This document shows positions 10,679 to 22,638 of a DNA stretch of 64,000 nt, piece after piece. The DNA is from Akebia trifoliata (taxonomy: Eukaryota > Streptophyta > Magnoliopsida > Ranunculales > Lardizabalaceae): contig CM030718.1 of assembly GCA_017979445.1 (NCBI GenBank), positions 22,563,021 to 22,627,020 of the forward strand, written 5' to 3'. A program made the translations under genes and the position numbers. The first letter of the stretch is position 1, and every line of letters starts with the position of its first letter. The notes below the pieces were generated by a model. That model was not told the origin of the DNA, did not search any database, and saw only the letters and a list, made by a program, of their open reading frames with translations.

Positions 10679-12234
10679 TATATTATAGTTGAATAGTTGA
10701 AATCTCTATAATAACTTATTATTTTATATTCATTATATTAATATAATTAAATATAATTTTTTATTATCATAAACTTCATCTGTATAATACTAATACTACG
10801 AAAAATGATTTATAAATCAACTTTACACAATGATTTTCTTTGAATATAGTACTATTTTGCATTAGAATTCATTTCAATAATAAAGAAAAAGAAGTAAAAG
10901 AAAAAGAGATAAATAATTCATAAACTCTTATTTTGATAATAAAAAAAGAGAGAAAGAAGTAAATTAACAAGAAAAGAATAAAAAGAATGAAATAATAATA
11001 ATGTGAGGCACGACTGTTGGCATCTGTTGCTCAAAAGCAACTGTTTACAATAGTCGTTTTTCCGCAAAATCAGGGTTGCTATTTGCCCATTGTGACGTTA
11101 TGTGAGGTAGTCAAATTATCACAATTCATTTAAATAAAGTTCTCAATAATCAATATTTAAATATCGGCTTCATCGAAGCCATGTCCCAAAAATACGTTTA
11201 TTGGATAGGTTTTTTAACATATCCGAACCAAATTGTTAATTGAGGATTAATTTGTGGACGTTGAAATGTATATATAACTCAAAACTAAAGCATTATGTCC
11301 ATCACATACACAGGTGATGGGTCCAAAACCTAATAAACAGAAAATGGAGAATTTTCTTTTATAGAATCACCTACTACAAATCTTTTATTTATTTATTTTC
11401 TTTTTAAATGCATCTATGAGCAAAACTATATTCCACGTAGTAAGGATAAGAAGAAGAGGACAGAAAGAAAGTAAACGAGAGAAGGAAACAAAATTATGTC
11501 AAAAGAAGGTGGCTGTCACCACTTTTAAAATATTATATACTAATCATGATGATATCATCCCTTTCACATTTAAAACTCTTTTTAAGATTTTGTGGGAGTT
11601 TGAGAGTTAAAATATCTCTAATGCTGTTGTGCATTTATTGGAATACCAGTAATTTTAATTTGCTTAATTAATTTATAACCTCTCGTAGACTAAAATAGAA
11701 AAAATAACAAAAACCAAAGTCAGAAAGAACTCCATAACTACATAAACATCCCCTAAAAAATGCCATGGCACTTTTTTAAGCATTCAACCATGCAAAAGTG
11801 AACCTACCCCTTCACGCGTGTGCATATAAAAAAATTAGAGAGCATAATATATAATGTAAAAAATGATTAATAACGATAGTGCTTGCCTCGACTATAATCA
11901 CCTTTCAATAACTCTCGAATAGATTTTTTAACACGTTTCTTCCTAGGTTACGCTTAGGCAAAACAATACCTAAATCTTTCGTAGATGGGGACTGAGATGA
12001 CTAATAATGTGAAATTTGTAGGTACTGAGTCTGATATTCATGTGCAGGTTAAGATGATTAAAAATGTGGAGCATGTGGAGTTTGTGAGTATTGGGTATGA
12101 TATGGTTCTAAAGAGGAAAATGGTGAGTGCATGTCATAATGGAGTCTGTGGGTACTGCATGTGATGACTATGTGATGATCCAACTATATGTGAAACATCA
12201 TAAATGAGTCTCAATATAGATGAAAAATAAAATG
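10679..12234. other. AT-rich intergenic DNA, no gene recognised
   Basis: It contains a purine-rich patch near 10880-10990 and a short inverted motif at 11029-11045 (ttgctcaaaagcaa). The 64-codon open frame at 11416-11610 has no recognisable similarity and is not supported as a gene. Confidence 0.45.
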
Positions 12235-12760
12235 TCATGAGATTTGCATGTACCCTTTCCTCATTCTGTTCAACATGTATTGGGATATAATCACCCTGAC
12301 TGATCTATATGTGATATCTAGTCCTATCATCTTATTGTTCTCCAAATTCTTCATCTTACTATTCTTTAAACTCTTCCTCATCCTTATCCTCATCCTCATT
12401 CTCAGGCTCAAGCTTAGGCTCAACTAATGCATAACAAAAACATGAATCATGATGCAGCCATCGAATGTGTTGATAATGTTCAAAACCAACAGTAGTAGCA
12501 AAGGCCTCTTGTAGCCCACAAATGTCCCAATCTCTAAAAATTTGCGAATGATATCGAAATCTCGTAGTCAATCTGCATAATTATAAAATTAATTATTAAA
12601 TAATTATATAATTCTACTCAATCTACATTATTAATTTTTAAATAAAAATTATAACCTATCCAATCCAAATATCACTTGATATATGACCCTGCCAATCGAT
12701 TATAGCAACATCTGTAATTGGACCTCTAGGAATACATCCATCATTACTTGTTATCTATTA
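12235..12760 (-). pseudogene. Plant-mobile-domain (PMD / MAIN-like) fragment
   Basis: On the minus strand, about 12744-12670 reads GPITDVAIIDWQGHISSDIW, which resembles the N-terminal PMD start (GPID...LxxQxxHRSexIW). After a possible intron (donor near 12655, acceptor near 12572) the frame at 12571-12359 reads WDICGLQEAFATTVGFEHYQ, then IRWLHHDSCFCYALVE, the GF...L.HxLxxALVER core of the aminotransferase-like plant mobile domain. Where the family continues WRPETHTFH, this copy runs into an acidic stretch (EPENEDEDKDEEE) and stops. PMD genes occur as host genes and inside Mutator-like and other transposons; here it is a broken transposon-borne or captured piece. Confidence 0.6.
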
Positions 12761-12834
12761 TAATAAATTATTTTTATATAAATATAATATTTAAATACTT
12801 ATTTTACTTATTAACTTATTGATCTTACATACAA

Positions 12835-13290
12835 TGATCATGATTTAGATCATTTTATTAAATTCTTGATCTTGATCGTGATCTCGATTAAGATGTTTTG
12901 GATCAAGATAATGATCATGATCATTATCATTATCATCTTATTTTCGGCTCATGATCAAGATCAAGATTTTGGATCAAGATCATGATCATCTTATTTTCGT
13001 GTCATGATCATGATCAAAATCAAGAACAAGATCTAGATCATCATCATCTTATTTTTGGATCATGATCATGTTTAAGATCTAGATCATGATCATGTTCAAG
13101 ATTTAGATCATGATCATCTTATTTTCGGATCATGATCTTGATCTTGTTTTGGATCAAGATATGATGATAATCATCATCTTATTTTTGGATTATGATCATG
13201 ATTTTGGATCAAGATCATAATCATGATCATCTTAACTATCATGATCAAGATTAAGATCTAGATCATGATCATTCTCCAAAATAAAAAAAG
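12835..13290. repeat. GATC-dense low-complexity repeat
   Basis: About 450 bp is built from short runs of ATGATCATGATC, AAGATCAAGATC and GATCTAGATC, separated by a recurring spacer 'atcttatttttgg'. The approximate period is 50-60 bp and the units are very uneven. GATC is self-complementary, so the block is palindromic at many points. Confidence 0.8.
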
Positions 13291-13464
13291 TAAACAAGGT
13301 CCTTATCTTTATAGATCTTGATCCAAGGCAAGAAGAGGAAGAAGAGAAGGTCCAAAAATTGAGAAAAAATCAAGATGAAAAATAAGGGGAAGAAGAAAGA
13401 AAAATGGAGAAAACTAGAGAGGAGAAGAAGTGGGAAGAGGAATAATAGGCTGAAAAAATGGAGG

Positions 13465-13765
13465 GAAATACATTTTCGGGACTTAAAGTGTCGAAAATTG
13501 CATTAAAAAATTATTTTAAAAAAGTTCGGCACTTAAAGTGCCAAATTTCGATTAAGAACTTAAAAAAAAAAAAATTTGACCCTTTAACAATCGGAATTTT
13601 GATTTAAAAAAAAAAATCGGCGCTTTAAGAGCCGAAATTTCAATTAAAAAAGAAGAAAAAATTTCGATTCTGCAATAGTTGAATTTGGTTCCTTTCGATA
13701 ATTTTTTAATAAATACTATTTTAAATAAGTGTTTTATTATTATTATTTATAATTTCCCCTTTTAA
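13465..13765. repeat. Dispersed repeat with GGCACTT/AAGTGCC motifs, copy 2
   Basis: It matches 3050-3300 segment by segment (cattaaaaaattattttaaaaaagtt, ggcacttaaagtgcc, cgaaatttcaatt, aataaatactattttaaata) and ends ataatttcccctttt, the same end as the 9838-10678 hairpin. No coding content. It flanks the GATC block and PMD fragment, so it may be one end of a larger decayed element. Confidence 0.6.
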
Positions 13766-13866
13766 AAATCTAACATTAGATGGATGGAATATTCGTCAAC
13801 AATTGGATGCTGATTCAATTAGGTTGAACCCATACATGTTTATTACTAGTGAATTACCATTTGATG

Positions 13867-14266
13867 AACTGAATATGACAAAATTCTGATTCTAATTCAT
13901 TGTTTATTTTAATTCCAAAAAAAATAATAATAATAATAACATGAAGAGTAGGTATTTTAAAATAGTGATTAATGATCTCGTTGAAATAAGGTAACGAGAT
14001 CTCTGATATTTATTAGAAAAGTAACAGTATCGCTAGTTTATAAAGATCTTGCTAAAAAGTAGCGAATCTAAGAGATCGTCACTTTTGTAACCCGTGACAC
14101 TGTCATTTTTCAAATAAATTTCAACGACTTTGCTACTTTATATCAGTAACATCTTCACTTTGAAAAATCTACGATCTCACTCTTCATGTTTTGAGGATTG
14201 AAATGAACATTGAGCCAAAATGAGAATTTTGTCAAAAGTTGATCATATTTTAGAAATTTTCTATTT
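13867..14266. mobile_element. MITE family B, copy 1
   Basis: The left arm (aatatgacaaaattctgat ... acatgaagag) is answered at the right end (ctcttcatgttttgagg ... gaattttgtcaaaag ... catatttt). A second copy at 42725-43016 shares the right arm (ttttgagaattaaaataaat, attttgttaaaagttgg). Ends are approximate. Confidence 0.65.
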
Positions 14267-15218
14267 CATTAAAAAAAATAAAACTAAACTAAAAAAATAT
14301 ATATTTTACTAAAATTAAAAGATTAAAGTATTTAATAGAATAGGAAATTTTTTTCTACTTGAATGAAAATATTTTAATTTCAAAATCAGCAATTTACCGT
14401 TTTCATAATTAAGATGAACAATGTACAATTTTCGAAAATTTTAAAATTTTACCTACCTTTTTGAGAATTATCCCTTGAATTATTCAGGGCGTGTTTGATG
14501 TGGTATCTTATCAACCCAGTTAGCAACATTTTACTTTCTTAATGCCTTTTCACCTCGACAAAATAGCAAACTCAAATTATTGAAATTCATGATTTAAATC
14601 ATGGAGACTAATCATTCAAATCATTGATCATGATGACAATTTGCATTGTTGTGTACAATGATTGTAAAAGATTGATCTTGACAATTTGGAGCAACAGTTC
14701 ATCCTCAGCTATTTGAATTGTTGATCTTGATCACATGAGGTGACATTAAGAAAGAACCTTTTGTAATAAATGGACTATCAAGTTACTATGAATAAAATAG
14801 GAGAAGTTTAGAAAGAAATCCATCATCAGTCAAGGTTCATTTAGTAATTTTCCCTTTAAAATGTATGTACTTTTCTTAAGTTAGACATTTAGGCTGTGCT
14901 TGGTACCGTACAAATCATTTGCAAATGCAAATGATTCGTGGTCCTTTTTGGGCTATAAACTATATGCTGAAGTTTGTGAAGGAGTTAAGAGGTTCATGTA
15001 AATAATTTGCAATGCAACAAAAATTCAAATTATAACCAAGCATCTGTAAGTTAATTTCATACAAATCATTTGCATGGAGGGCCTTACCATTCATCAAATC
15101 ATTAAAATGATATCAACAAAAGCCCATGATGTTATATTACAAAATCTAGTCTGACCACAGGTTTGGTCTGATTTTTAAAAGAAAGATTCTATTACCACAC
15201 AAACTTTTGCAAATGTCA
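14267..15218. other. Intergenic DNA with a possible small MITE
   Basis: No gene recognised. Between about 14889 and 15047, ggctgtgcttggtaccgtac is loosely answered by ttataaccaagcatctg in reverse, which resembles the GGxxxTGTTTGGT ends of PIF or hAT MITEs. This is weak. Confidence 0.3.
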
Positions 15219-15517
15219 TCCCTAGTTATATATGATCCGTATGTTATTTGAAATGGTAAAATGTTGGTTAATTTATAGGCTAACGTTGTGCCTAGCAGGG
15301 GCGGATTTAGAATGGGAGTCGTGGGGGCACTTGCCCCCACAAGAATTTTGAAATTCTATGGATTAATGTGTTATTGCAACAGATTTTGGCGGCCTATAAA
15401 AAAATTTATCACTATTGCCCTCACAAAAAAAATTTCCTCTTAGTTGCCCCCACAACTATTTTTCCACTCTTAATTGTTCCCATTTTTTTTTCTACTCTTG
15501 GTTGCCCCCACATGAGC

Positions 15518-18500
15518 TGTAACACCCCGGATTTTCAACTCATATCTCGAGGAAATTAAATGGTGAGATTCGGAGGGAAATATCGAATGAGAGACTTAGA
15601 GTAAAATACTTGAATATTGCTATGATTAATTTTGAGGAAAATCGACTTCGCCATTAAATTCAAAAGGATCGAAATATATACATTAGCCTGTAAGCAAGTT
15701 TGAATTCGAGTTCGGAGGAAAAAGTTATAAAATCCTCGAATTTCGCATTAAGTGGGACCCAAAACAGTGGAATTTTGTTAGAGCGAGAATCGGAAAGATT
15801 TGATGATACCATTAGGTCCGTAGAGAAAAATTATTCGAAATGGTATATTCACTTGTCAATTTCCAAGTCCGAATGGTTAAGTTACGATCGAAACTAGAAA
15901 TGAGGGAAAATTACAAGTATGCCCTTAGCTGTGTTATAAAAGAAAAATCTGATTTTCTTTTATTTCATTTTTCTCTCATTCTCTAAGAAACCCAAACGAC
16001 AGCCACTTCTCCACCCAAGGGTTTCAACCCATTCCCTTCAAGTTCTAGCCCGAACGAAGCCGAGTTGAACCTCGACGAAGAAGACAAAGTTGTCGGCCAC
16101 GTCGAGAGCTACAACTTCACCATCTTTACTTACCCATTCTTGTTCATTTTCTCCATCCTCCATCAAAACCAGCCGGGTAGCTCGAGTAAACCTCCACATC
16201 TTCCGTCCGAGGGCTTCATCGAGTTAGGAGCTAGGTCTATACTTCATTGTAGAAGCGAAGGAGAACGTCATTGTCGGATACCTTGCAAACCCTCGCTCGT
16301 TTCGCATCCAAGTCAGCCCAACCTCGACTCTTGAGCCATCCAACCTTGAGTTGTAGTGCTAGCTTGTACCCGTGGCGTTCACAAACAAGTAAGGGACTTC
16401 CAATTCTTATTGGTAGCTTTAGATTTCCGAAATGTGCATTTAGGGTTTTGAAACAAAACTTATTGTTTGCATTTAAATCGTAGAAATTGGTGTTTGATTT
16501 CAAATTCATGGTAGAAGTAGGTGTTTTGTTTATGCTTTATCGAATTTTGATAACAAAATCGTGGGTGGGTCGAATGGTTCGAAGAATGGAAGAAGAAATC
16601 GAAAAAGGGATCGAAAAACCCAAAAAATCGCGAGTGAGGTTCAGGCTGTAGGTGGGAAGGGTCGGTGCCACCGGCAACCGACAAAATGAAGCTTCTGCTA
16701 CCGACGAAACAATGGGAATGGTTTTAAGATCCAAATCTCAAAGGATCAAAATCCGAATTTTGGTTTAAAGAACAAAACGTAATTTTCGACGTTTTCGGCA
16801 AGTTTTCAAAATGAAATAACTTTCGCGTTTCTTTGAATTAGATTACAAAAACTATATGGTGTCGAATCTCATGATCGAGACTTTCATTTCGAAAAATCCG
16901 TTTTCAATTTCGAGAACTTTGAAAATTTGAGTTTCTGACACTTAGCCAAATTTTCACCAACTTTCTCTATTTTTAACAGCCTTGGTCCCGAGCATCGCTG
17001 GGACTTTGTTTTTAAATAAACTTTGAGGGTTTTCAATGGAAAGACCAAAAGAATGACTTTGAAAGATTGAAAATGAATGGTTGATTTGAAAGGATGAAAA
17101 ATGAGAATGTTGAGAGAATGGAAAAAGGGAATGAACGGTAAAATGTCAGAATCACACCCGAGGGGTGATGTCTGCATTTGACATTGTATGTTGTGTGTAG
17201 GTTGGTGAAAGGGTATCCAGGTTATTAATGAAAGGGTTGCATGTTTATTTCCGATTATGTTAGCGCTTGCGCTGAGTACTGTTATTTATTTTAGGCCGAT
17301 TGGCCACGGTTGCATGGTAGGAACTGGATATCCGTTCTCAACCCTGTTCTGTTAATTTCTCTTTTGTTTTAAATGAAAAATCATATATATACGTAGCTAT
17401 TTTGTGAACTGTTAAAGGGTTTGTGAATGCCTGAAGGGATAGTGTGTCACATAATCCGGAGGGGTGCACTATCCTGGGATGTACGGTAGGGACCACCAAA
17501 CTCATACGTGGTATGGGACGCGTATGAGAGTGGAGTAACAACTGGAATCCGGGTCCATTCCTTTCTAATCTTTACCAGTGAACGTGTTTTGTAAAGGTGG
17601 TCGTATACGAGTGGAGTGTCTTTTGGGAATCACATGCACGCCTGATAGGCATAGACGAAGATGATTAGTCAGTGCTCACTAACAATCTAGTAGTAGTCGA
17701 ACGTTCTGACACATCGAAAAGAGACCCATTGCTTACGGTCACGTCAAACGGCCAGCCTGAGCCGGATAAATGGTCACCAATGTGGTAAGGGCAGCGACCG
17801 GTCACAAAATCAGGAACTAAAAGCCAGATTTATGTTGTAATATCATGTCCTGACTGGGAGCGATCCAGTCGTGAATCCCAACTCTTTAATTCCAATACTC
17901 CACCATTTGTATTATGTATCTGTTGTTATATTTCGAATTACAAACTGAGAAGCATGTCTATTATTCCAATGTTGTCAATATTATTTGCATAAATGGAAAA
18001 TGTATATTGAGTATGGATGATTGATGTTATGTGTAATTTTTACAACTGTTTAGTTGCTCATCCCTGGCTATATGTACCAGTTGATCGTATTTTATCTTGT
18101 AAAACCTTGCATGTATTAAAATGTTCAGTATGCTTTATTCGATCATGCTTAGGAAGGGTTATTAGTAGGAATTGGCTGTGGACTTACTGGGTAACCATTG
18201 TTACTCACCCTTTCCTTCCTATTTTTTTTAGTTTCAGCACTTGCAGCTACCGAGACAGGCGTAGAGTCAGTAATTGAGGAGTATCTGGTCGATCAGATCG
18301 ACGATCAGAGTTTATTGCCTGGTGAGCACTAGGGCCACATCCTTTAGCGTTGTCAGTTTCATCCAGGATGTGTGTAGTTTTTGGATTGAGAGTTTAGGCC
18401 TATGTTAGAGTGAGAATGTTTTGGTAAGCCTGTATATTGATAAATCTTCCGCACTCTGATCTACTTACATGTTAGATGTAATTAGTCTTCCGCTGTTATT

Positions 18501-18671
18501 TTCCTGTATCTACATTTTTATATATAGATTTTGTTATAAATTGGTTTATCAGGTTTGAGTTCCGTGAAACGCTAACATAAACAAAGGAGACCATGCCGAA
18601 ATTTCGAGGTGCCACCTAGTACCTTGGGATTTGGCCTTGGGATTTGTGTTAGCGTTTGGCGGGGCGTCACA
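15518..18671 (+). mobile_element. Solo LTR, Ty3/gypsy type, 3154 bp
   Basis: It begins TGTAACACCCCGG and ends GGCGGGGCGTCACA, the TG...CA form with short inverted ends usual for plant gypsy LTRs. It is flanked by a perfect 5-bp duplication TGAGC (15513-15517 and 18672-18676). No gag-pol frame and no second LTR lie inside, so recombination between two LTRs probably removed the body. A TATA box (TATAAAAG) is at 15935-15942. The presence of the duplication shows this is an insertion, not a rearranged piece. The strand assumes the TATA box marks transcription direction. Confidence 0.85.
15935..15942 (+). promoter_or_regulatory. TATA box of the solo LTR
   Basis: TATAAAAG in the first 420 bp of the LTR, followed after about 30 bp by a pyrimidine-rich stretch. 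This is consistent with the U3/R border of a gypsy LTR. Confidence 0.45.
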
Positions 18672-18705
18672 TGAGCAAAATCCTAGCTCCACCCCTAGTC
18701 CCTAG

Positions 18706-20700
18706 GAGTATGATCTGTATTTTATTTGAAATGGTAAAATGGTGGTTTGTGGGGAATATATAAGGTATATCGTAGATTAGTTGAAATGCTAACCTCATCT
18801 CATCTATGAAAAAGACATGAAAAAAAAACAATATATATTTTAATCGAACGTGGTTTAGAGGTAGTTCTTTAATAGAAAAGATTTCTCTCCTTATCTTTTA
18901 GTGAATATGAACAGTACCACAATAATAATAGAGAAAAACAATTTTTACTTACATAATGACATCTCTTATCTCTTCTTCGAGGACAAGATCTCATAGGTTA
19001 TGTTGATGGTTCTTTGCCTTGTCCACCTAAAATTATTCCCAATGCCAATTCCAAACAACCCAAATTAAACCTGGCTTACATAAGTTGGCAAAAACAAGAC
19101 CAACTTCTCCTCAATTGGTTTATTTTGTCTCTTATATAGAGTATACGTTCACAACAAAATCGTTGGCCTGGCAACTTCCAAAGATGTTTTGGATAGCACT
19201 TGAGAAAAAAAATTCTCGTTTCAAACTTGGGCTAGATTGACTCATCTTTGTTAGCAACTTGAACAATTTGTAAGGGAAATATCTCAATCTCTGATTATCT
19301 TCAGAAGATTAAGATCATAGTTGATCATCTTGTTGTTATTGGTCACAAAACAATAAGAGACAAAGACACAAAATAGATCTTTTGTCGACGAAGATAGAAT
19401 AGAAGTTCCGAGTTGGAAATTGAAGATTTGCATGGATCGAGAACAGCCTCAAATATCTCCCGCAGACTTGCCTCAAATATCTCTCCTGCATATCCGTTTG
19501 GAGATGTGTGATTGTAGAAATCGGACGACTCACAAATCTTGATAACCATATGGAGATAATCCTTGTCTTCGTAAATGTTAATGATCTAAACAACATTAAA
19601 GATTCCACTTACGAGATTCATAGTAAGACTCCATTAATTTGAGAATGAGAACGAGAGACAGAGAGTGCGATTGAGAGATTTGAGAGCAAGAGACAGAGAT
19701 GAGTGCGAGAGAACGACAAACAAAGATACAAATCGAGCGTGCGAGAGAGAGAGAGAGTGAGAGAGAGAGATTTAGGGTTGTTGATATAACTAATAAAGTC
19801 GAAACGACGATTAAACAATTCCTAAAAACTTTCACAATTAACGATAGTCTTTAGCAGTCGTTTTTAGCGCAAATGTGGAGTCTCAAACAACACAATGTGG
19901 TGTAGTGTACAATTTTTATTTCCCTAAAGACATTCTTTGTTATGTGATTTTTATTTTCATGCCTTATCGTTAATCACAAGAAATACCCTAAAAGTTGTAA
20001 ATGGACCACACATATAAATTGAGCCCATTGATTCATTGGGAATGAACCTCTTATAATTTAGATTTTGGGTTTTGCAGGTAAAGTCCATTATCTGATAAAT
20101 CCAAGTGATCCACATTAAGTATTGGGCCCTATAACCAAATAAATAAGCTTGATGCTGAGGGCTCCTCAAACCCACAACAATATCCCTGGGTCACAGCCCA
20201 AGTAACTGAGGCCAAGCATATTGGACTTGAAAGATGGGTGGCTCAACAAAAAACCCAAATTACAAACAACACTATATACATGACACACGCATGTACATGG
20301 CTGTCATTAAGCATACTTGGCTCGGGCGGACTCCCTAGAGCTAGCTAATGTAAAAGACTATGTACACAATCTTTACACAATGACCTTGTTCAGTGCTTCG
20401 TGGTCCAATCAAAATCATAAAGACCCATTACGCACACTTTCACTAGAACAAGACAAGTGCTCCATATTTGGCCTTAGAATGCCTAATAAACCTTGACTTA
20501 AAGAATGCATAAAGTTGCTTGCGCTATTCAGCTAGTTTGGGAGGTTTCATTCAATACAGCCCCATTGGCAGGCTTGTTTCTGATGAGTGGGTCCCAACTT
20601 GAAGCTGTCTTTAACCTTTGGAGACACCCTTTAAGAAAGATTAATTTTCTTTCACGCTGTTATCTTAAGGTTGTAATAATTATAGGGGAATTCTACTGTT
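18706..20700. other. Intergenic DNA, no gene recognised
   Basis: It starts with a direct repeat of the sequence left of the hAT element (18699-18747 versus 15219-15270). A GA microsatellite lies at 19742-19769. The open frames here are short, overlapping and unrelated to families I know. Confidence 0.45.
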
Positions 20701-20710
20701 ATTTTTCCAG

Positions 20711-21999
20711 GCAAGATTATCTGTGCAATAACTGCAAGCGACCTGGGCATTATGGTAGAGATTGTCCAAATAAGACCGTTTGCAACAACTGTGGACTTCC
20801 TGGGTAAGATTAATTCCCTTACTGTTTCATTTTTAAGTATCTTTGGGTGAGGAGCAAAGGACCATGCTATTGCCAATTGAAGTGATCTGACGTGTATCAG
20901 GCTTCTTCTTCCCCTCCTTTAAATAAAATCATTTTGTGTTGGGAAAATGATAGACCTAAAAAAAAAGACCCTTGATTTCTTATTTATATGCGGAAATCAT
21001 GGTTTTAAATTCGTCCGAGACAGAGATGATTCGCCTGAGCCATCTCGGTATTGATCATGAGCGAGACAGACGGATGGATGTGGCATCCCACGTTTGCAGA
21101 ATCTCGTGAGACAAACGAGATGGCTCGGATGATATTTTGAAAATCTCATCCGATTCAGTTGTTGTTTTGTATATTCTAATAAAAATAATTATTTTTAATT
21201 TAAATAATTATTATCTAACTAAAATATGATTTTATGAATAAAAATCTTTTAATCTACCTTATTTTATAAAAAAATTATAATTATTTTCATATAAGTATAA
21301 ATATATTCATGAATAAAATAATTGTAAACCAAGTTAAATGGTTTATCTCGGCCAAGACTGGTTGACTCGTCCAAGACAACTTGGTCTCATCCATGAACGA
21401 GACGAGACACCAAACCAAGTTTTGAACCAATGGTGGAAATGCGTCATTTTAATCTCTGTTAAATGTCTTCTGTCATTAGGCACATAGCGTCTGAATGCAA
21501 TGCAAAAACTATGTGCTGGAATTGCAAGGAGTCTGGACATGTTGCGAGTCAGTGCAACAATGATCCCATCTGCCATATGTGTAGCAAGGTGGGGCACCTG
21601 GCCCGAGAATGTTCAGGCTCTGGCCTGTCTCACTATGATGCAAGGCTTTGTAACAACTGCTACAAGCCAGGCCACTTTGCCGCCGACTGCACCAATGAGA
21701 AAGTATGCAACAACTGCCGTAAAACCGGGCACTTGGCCCGTGACTGTGTCAATGATCCTGTCTGCAACGTCTGCAGTATGTCGGGACACGTTGCTCGACA
21801 ATGCCCCAAGTCAAGTTTGGCATCGGAGATAGTTGGCGGCCCCTTCCGAGATATCATCTGCCGCAATTGTGATCAGCCAGGTCACATCAGTCGTGACTGT
21901 GTGGCTATTGTCATCTGCAACAACTGTGGTGGGCGTGGACATAATGCCATCGAGTGTCCCTCTGATCAAATGCTTGACATTGGGCTTCGCAGGTATTAA
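20711..21999 (+). CDS. CCHC zinc-knuckle nucleic-acid-binding protein (CNBP/HEXBP-like), first exon not found
   Basis: Two exons are supported. 20711-20803 begins after atttttccag and ends before gtaag; 21480-21999 begins after cattag and ends with TAA. The join CCTGG|GCAC restores the knuckle CNNCGLPGHIASEC, which proves the splice. Together they encode nine CX2CX4HX4C knuckles (CNNCKRPGHYGRDC through CNNCGGRGHNAIEC) and the C-terminus GLRRY. Family members bind single-stranded RNA or DNA. Usual homologues start with an Arg/Ser-rich exon (SRSRSP type) before the first knuckle; I find none upstream, only an acceptor. Either the first intron is long and the exon unrecognised, or the gene is 5'-truncated. 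The nine-knuckle frame itself is intact. The intron carries a repeat at about 20998-21432. Confidence 0.8.
20998..21432. mobile_element. MITE-like insertion in the CCHC gene intron
   Basis: The left end atggttttaaattcgtccgag and the reversed right end ccattggttcaaaacttggt form rough terminal repeats with inner 'cgagacagagatgattcg' type segments. Related pieces (cgagattgagatgactc) occur at about 22810 and 47700. Ends are approximate. Confidence 0.4.
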
Positions 22000-22375
22000 A
22001 TGTATGATATTTTACTTGGTTGGTAGGGTTATTCCTAGAAAGTTTTCGACTTGATTCGTCTTGGATTCTGGGATGATTGATTCTAAAGAGATCAAGTTAT
22101 TTTTAACTTTCAGAACAAATTTTGTTGGAATACTCTTGAATACCTTATTTCTAGGTCTTAGTATGTTCCTATTTTATTGATTTTTCATTTACTTCCAACT
22201 AAGGTGTAGACAGTGTAGTATTTCTGATGTTGATAAACTATTGCACAAAATGTCATAGAACCCATCAAAAAAGGTATCTGATGCAGTAATTTGTTCTATA
22301 TTGAGTACCAGTAAGTGTGCATGAACAATGGGGTGAACTTGCAAGTAGTTGATGAATCTAAGAAAACTAAGACCT

Positions 22376-22578
22376 GATAATATGACTCGCCAGGTGGCAT
22401 ACTCAAATGATGTCATGATGTGGACAAGTTTGAAAATCGTAGATCTATACGCCTCGGGATACACAGCTCCCTCAGGATATGGGGAAGTGCAATTGTGTAT
22501 CCCGAGATGTTTAGATCTACGGTACTTGAACTTGAGTATGCTACTTGGCGAGTCATATTATCACGACTCAAACAAAAA
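22376..22578. mobile_element. MITE family C variant (hairpin)
   Basis: The left arm gataatatgactcgccaggt ... gtagatctatacgcctcggg is answered by ...ctagatgtttagatctacgg-type sequence and cttggcgagtcatattatc on the right. The core (tagatct...cctcgggatacacag / tgtgtatcccgag) is shared in part with the MITEs at 22639, 42548 and 43030. Confidence 0.7.
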
Positions 22579-22638
22579 ATGTTTCTAATTGTGTAAACAT
22601 TACAAGTACAATGTGCTTTACCCATGGTTTTAAATATG

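Larger units (their letters stand above)
15296..18697. mobile_element. hAT-like non-autonomous element, split by a solo LTR
   Basis: The left end is CAGGGGCGGATTTAG and the right end CTAGCTCCACCCCTA, reversed TAGGGGTGGAGCTAG, the classic hAT-type CAGGGGCGGA terminal repeat. The flanks gtgcctag (15288-15295) and gtccctag (18698-18705) are an 8-bp duplication with one mismatch, the hAT size. Without the LTR inserted at 15518-18671 the element is only about 250 bp and non-coding. It carries GGGGGCA/TTGCCCCCAC repeats. The 8-bp call is somewhat ambiguous because the flanks contain a longer direct repeat. Confidence 0.75.

Noticed and set aside
16065..16509. Open frames of 70-90 codons inside the solo LTR
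   Set aside because: They overlap on both strands within an LTR and match no protein family I know.
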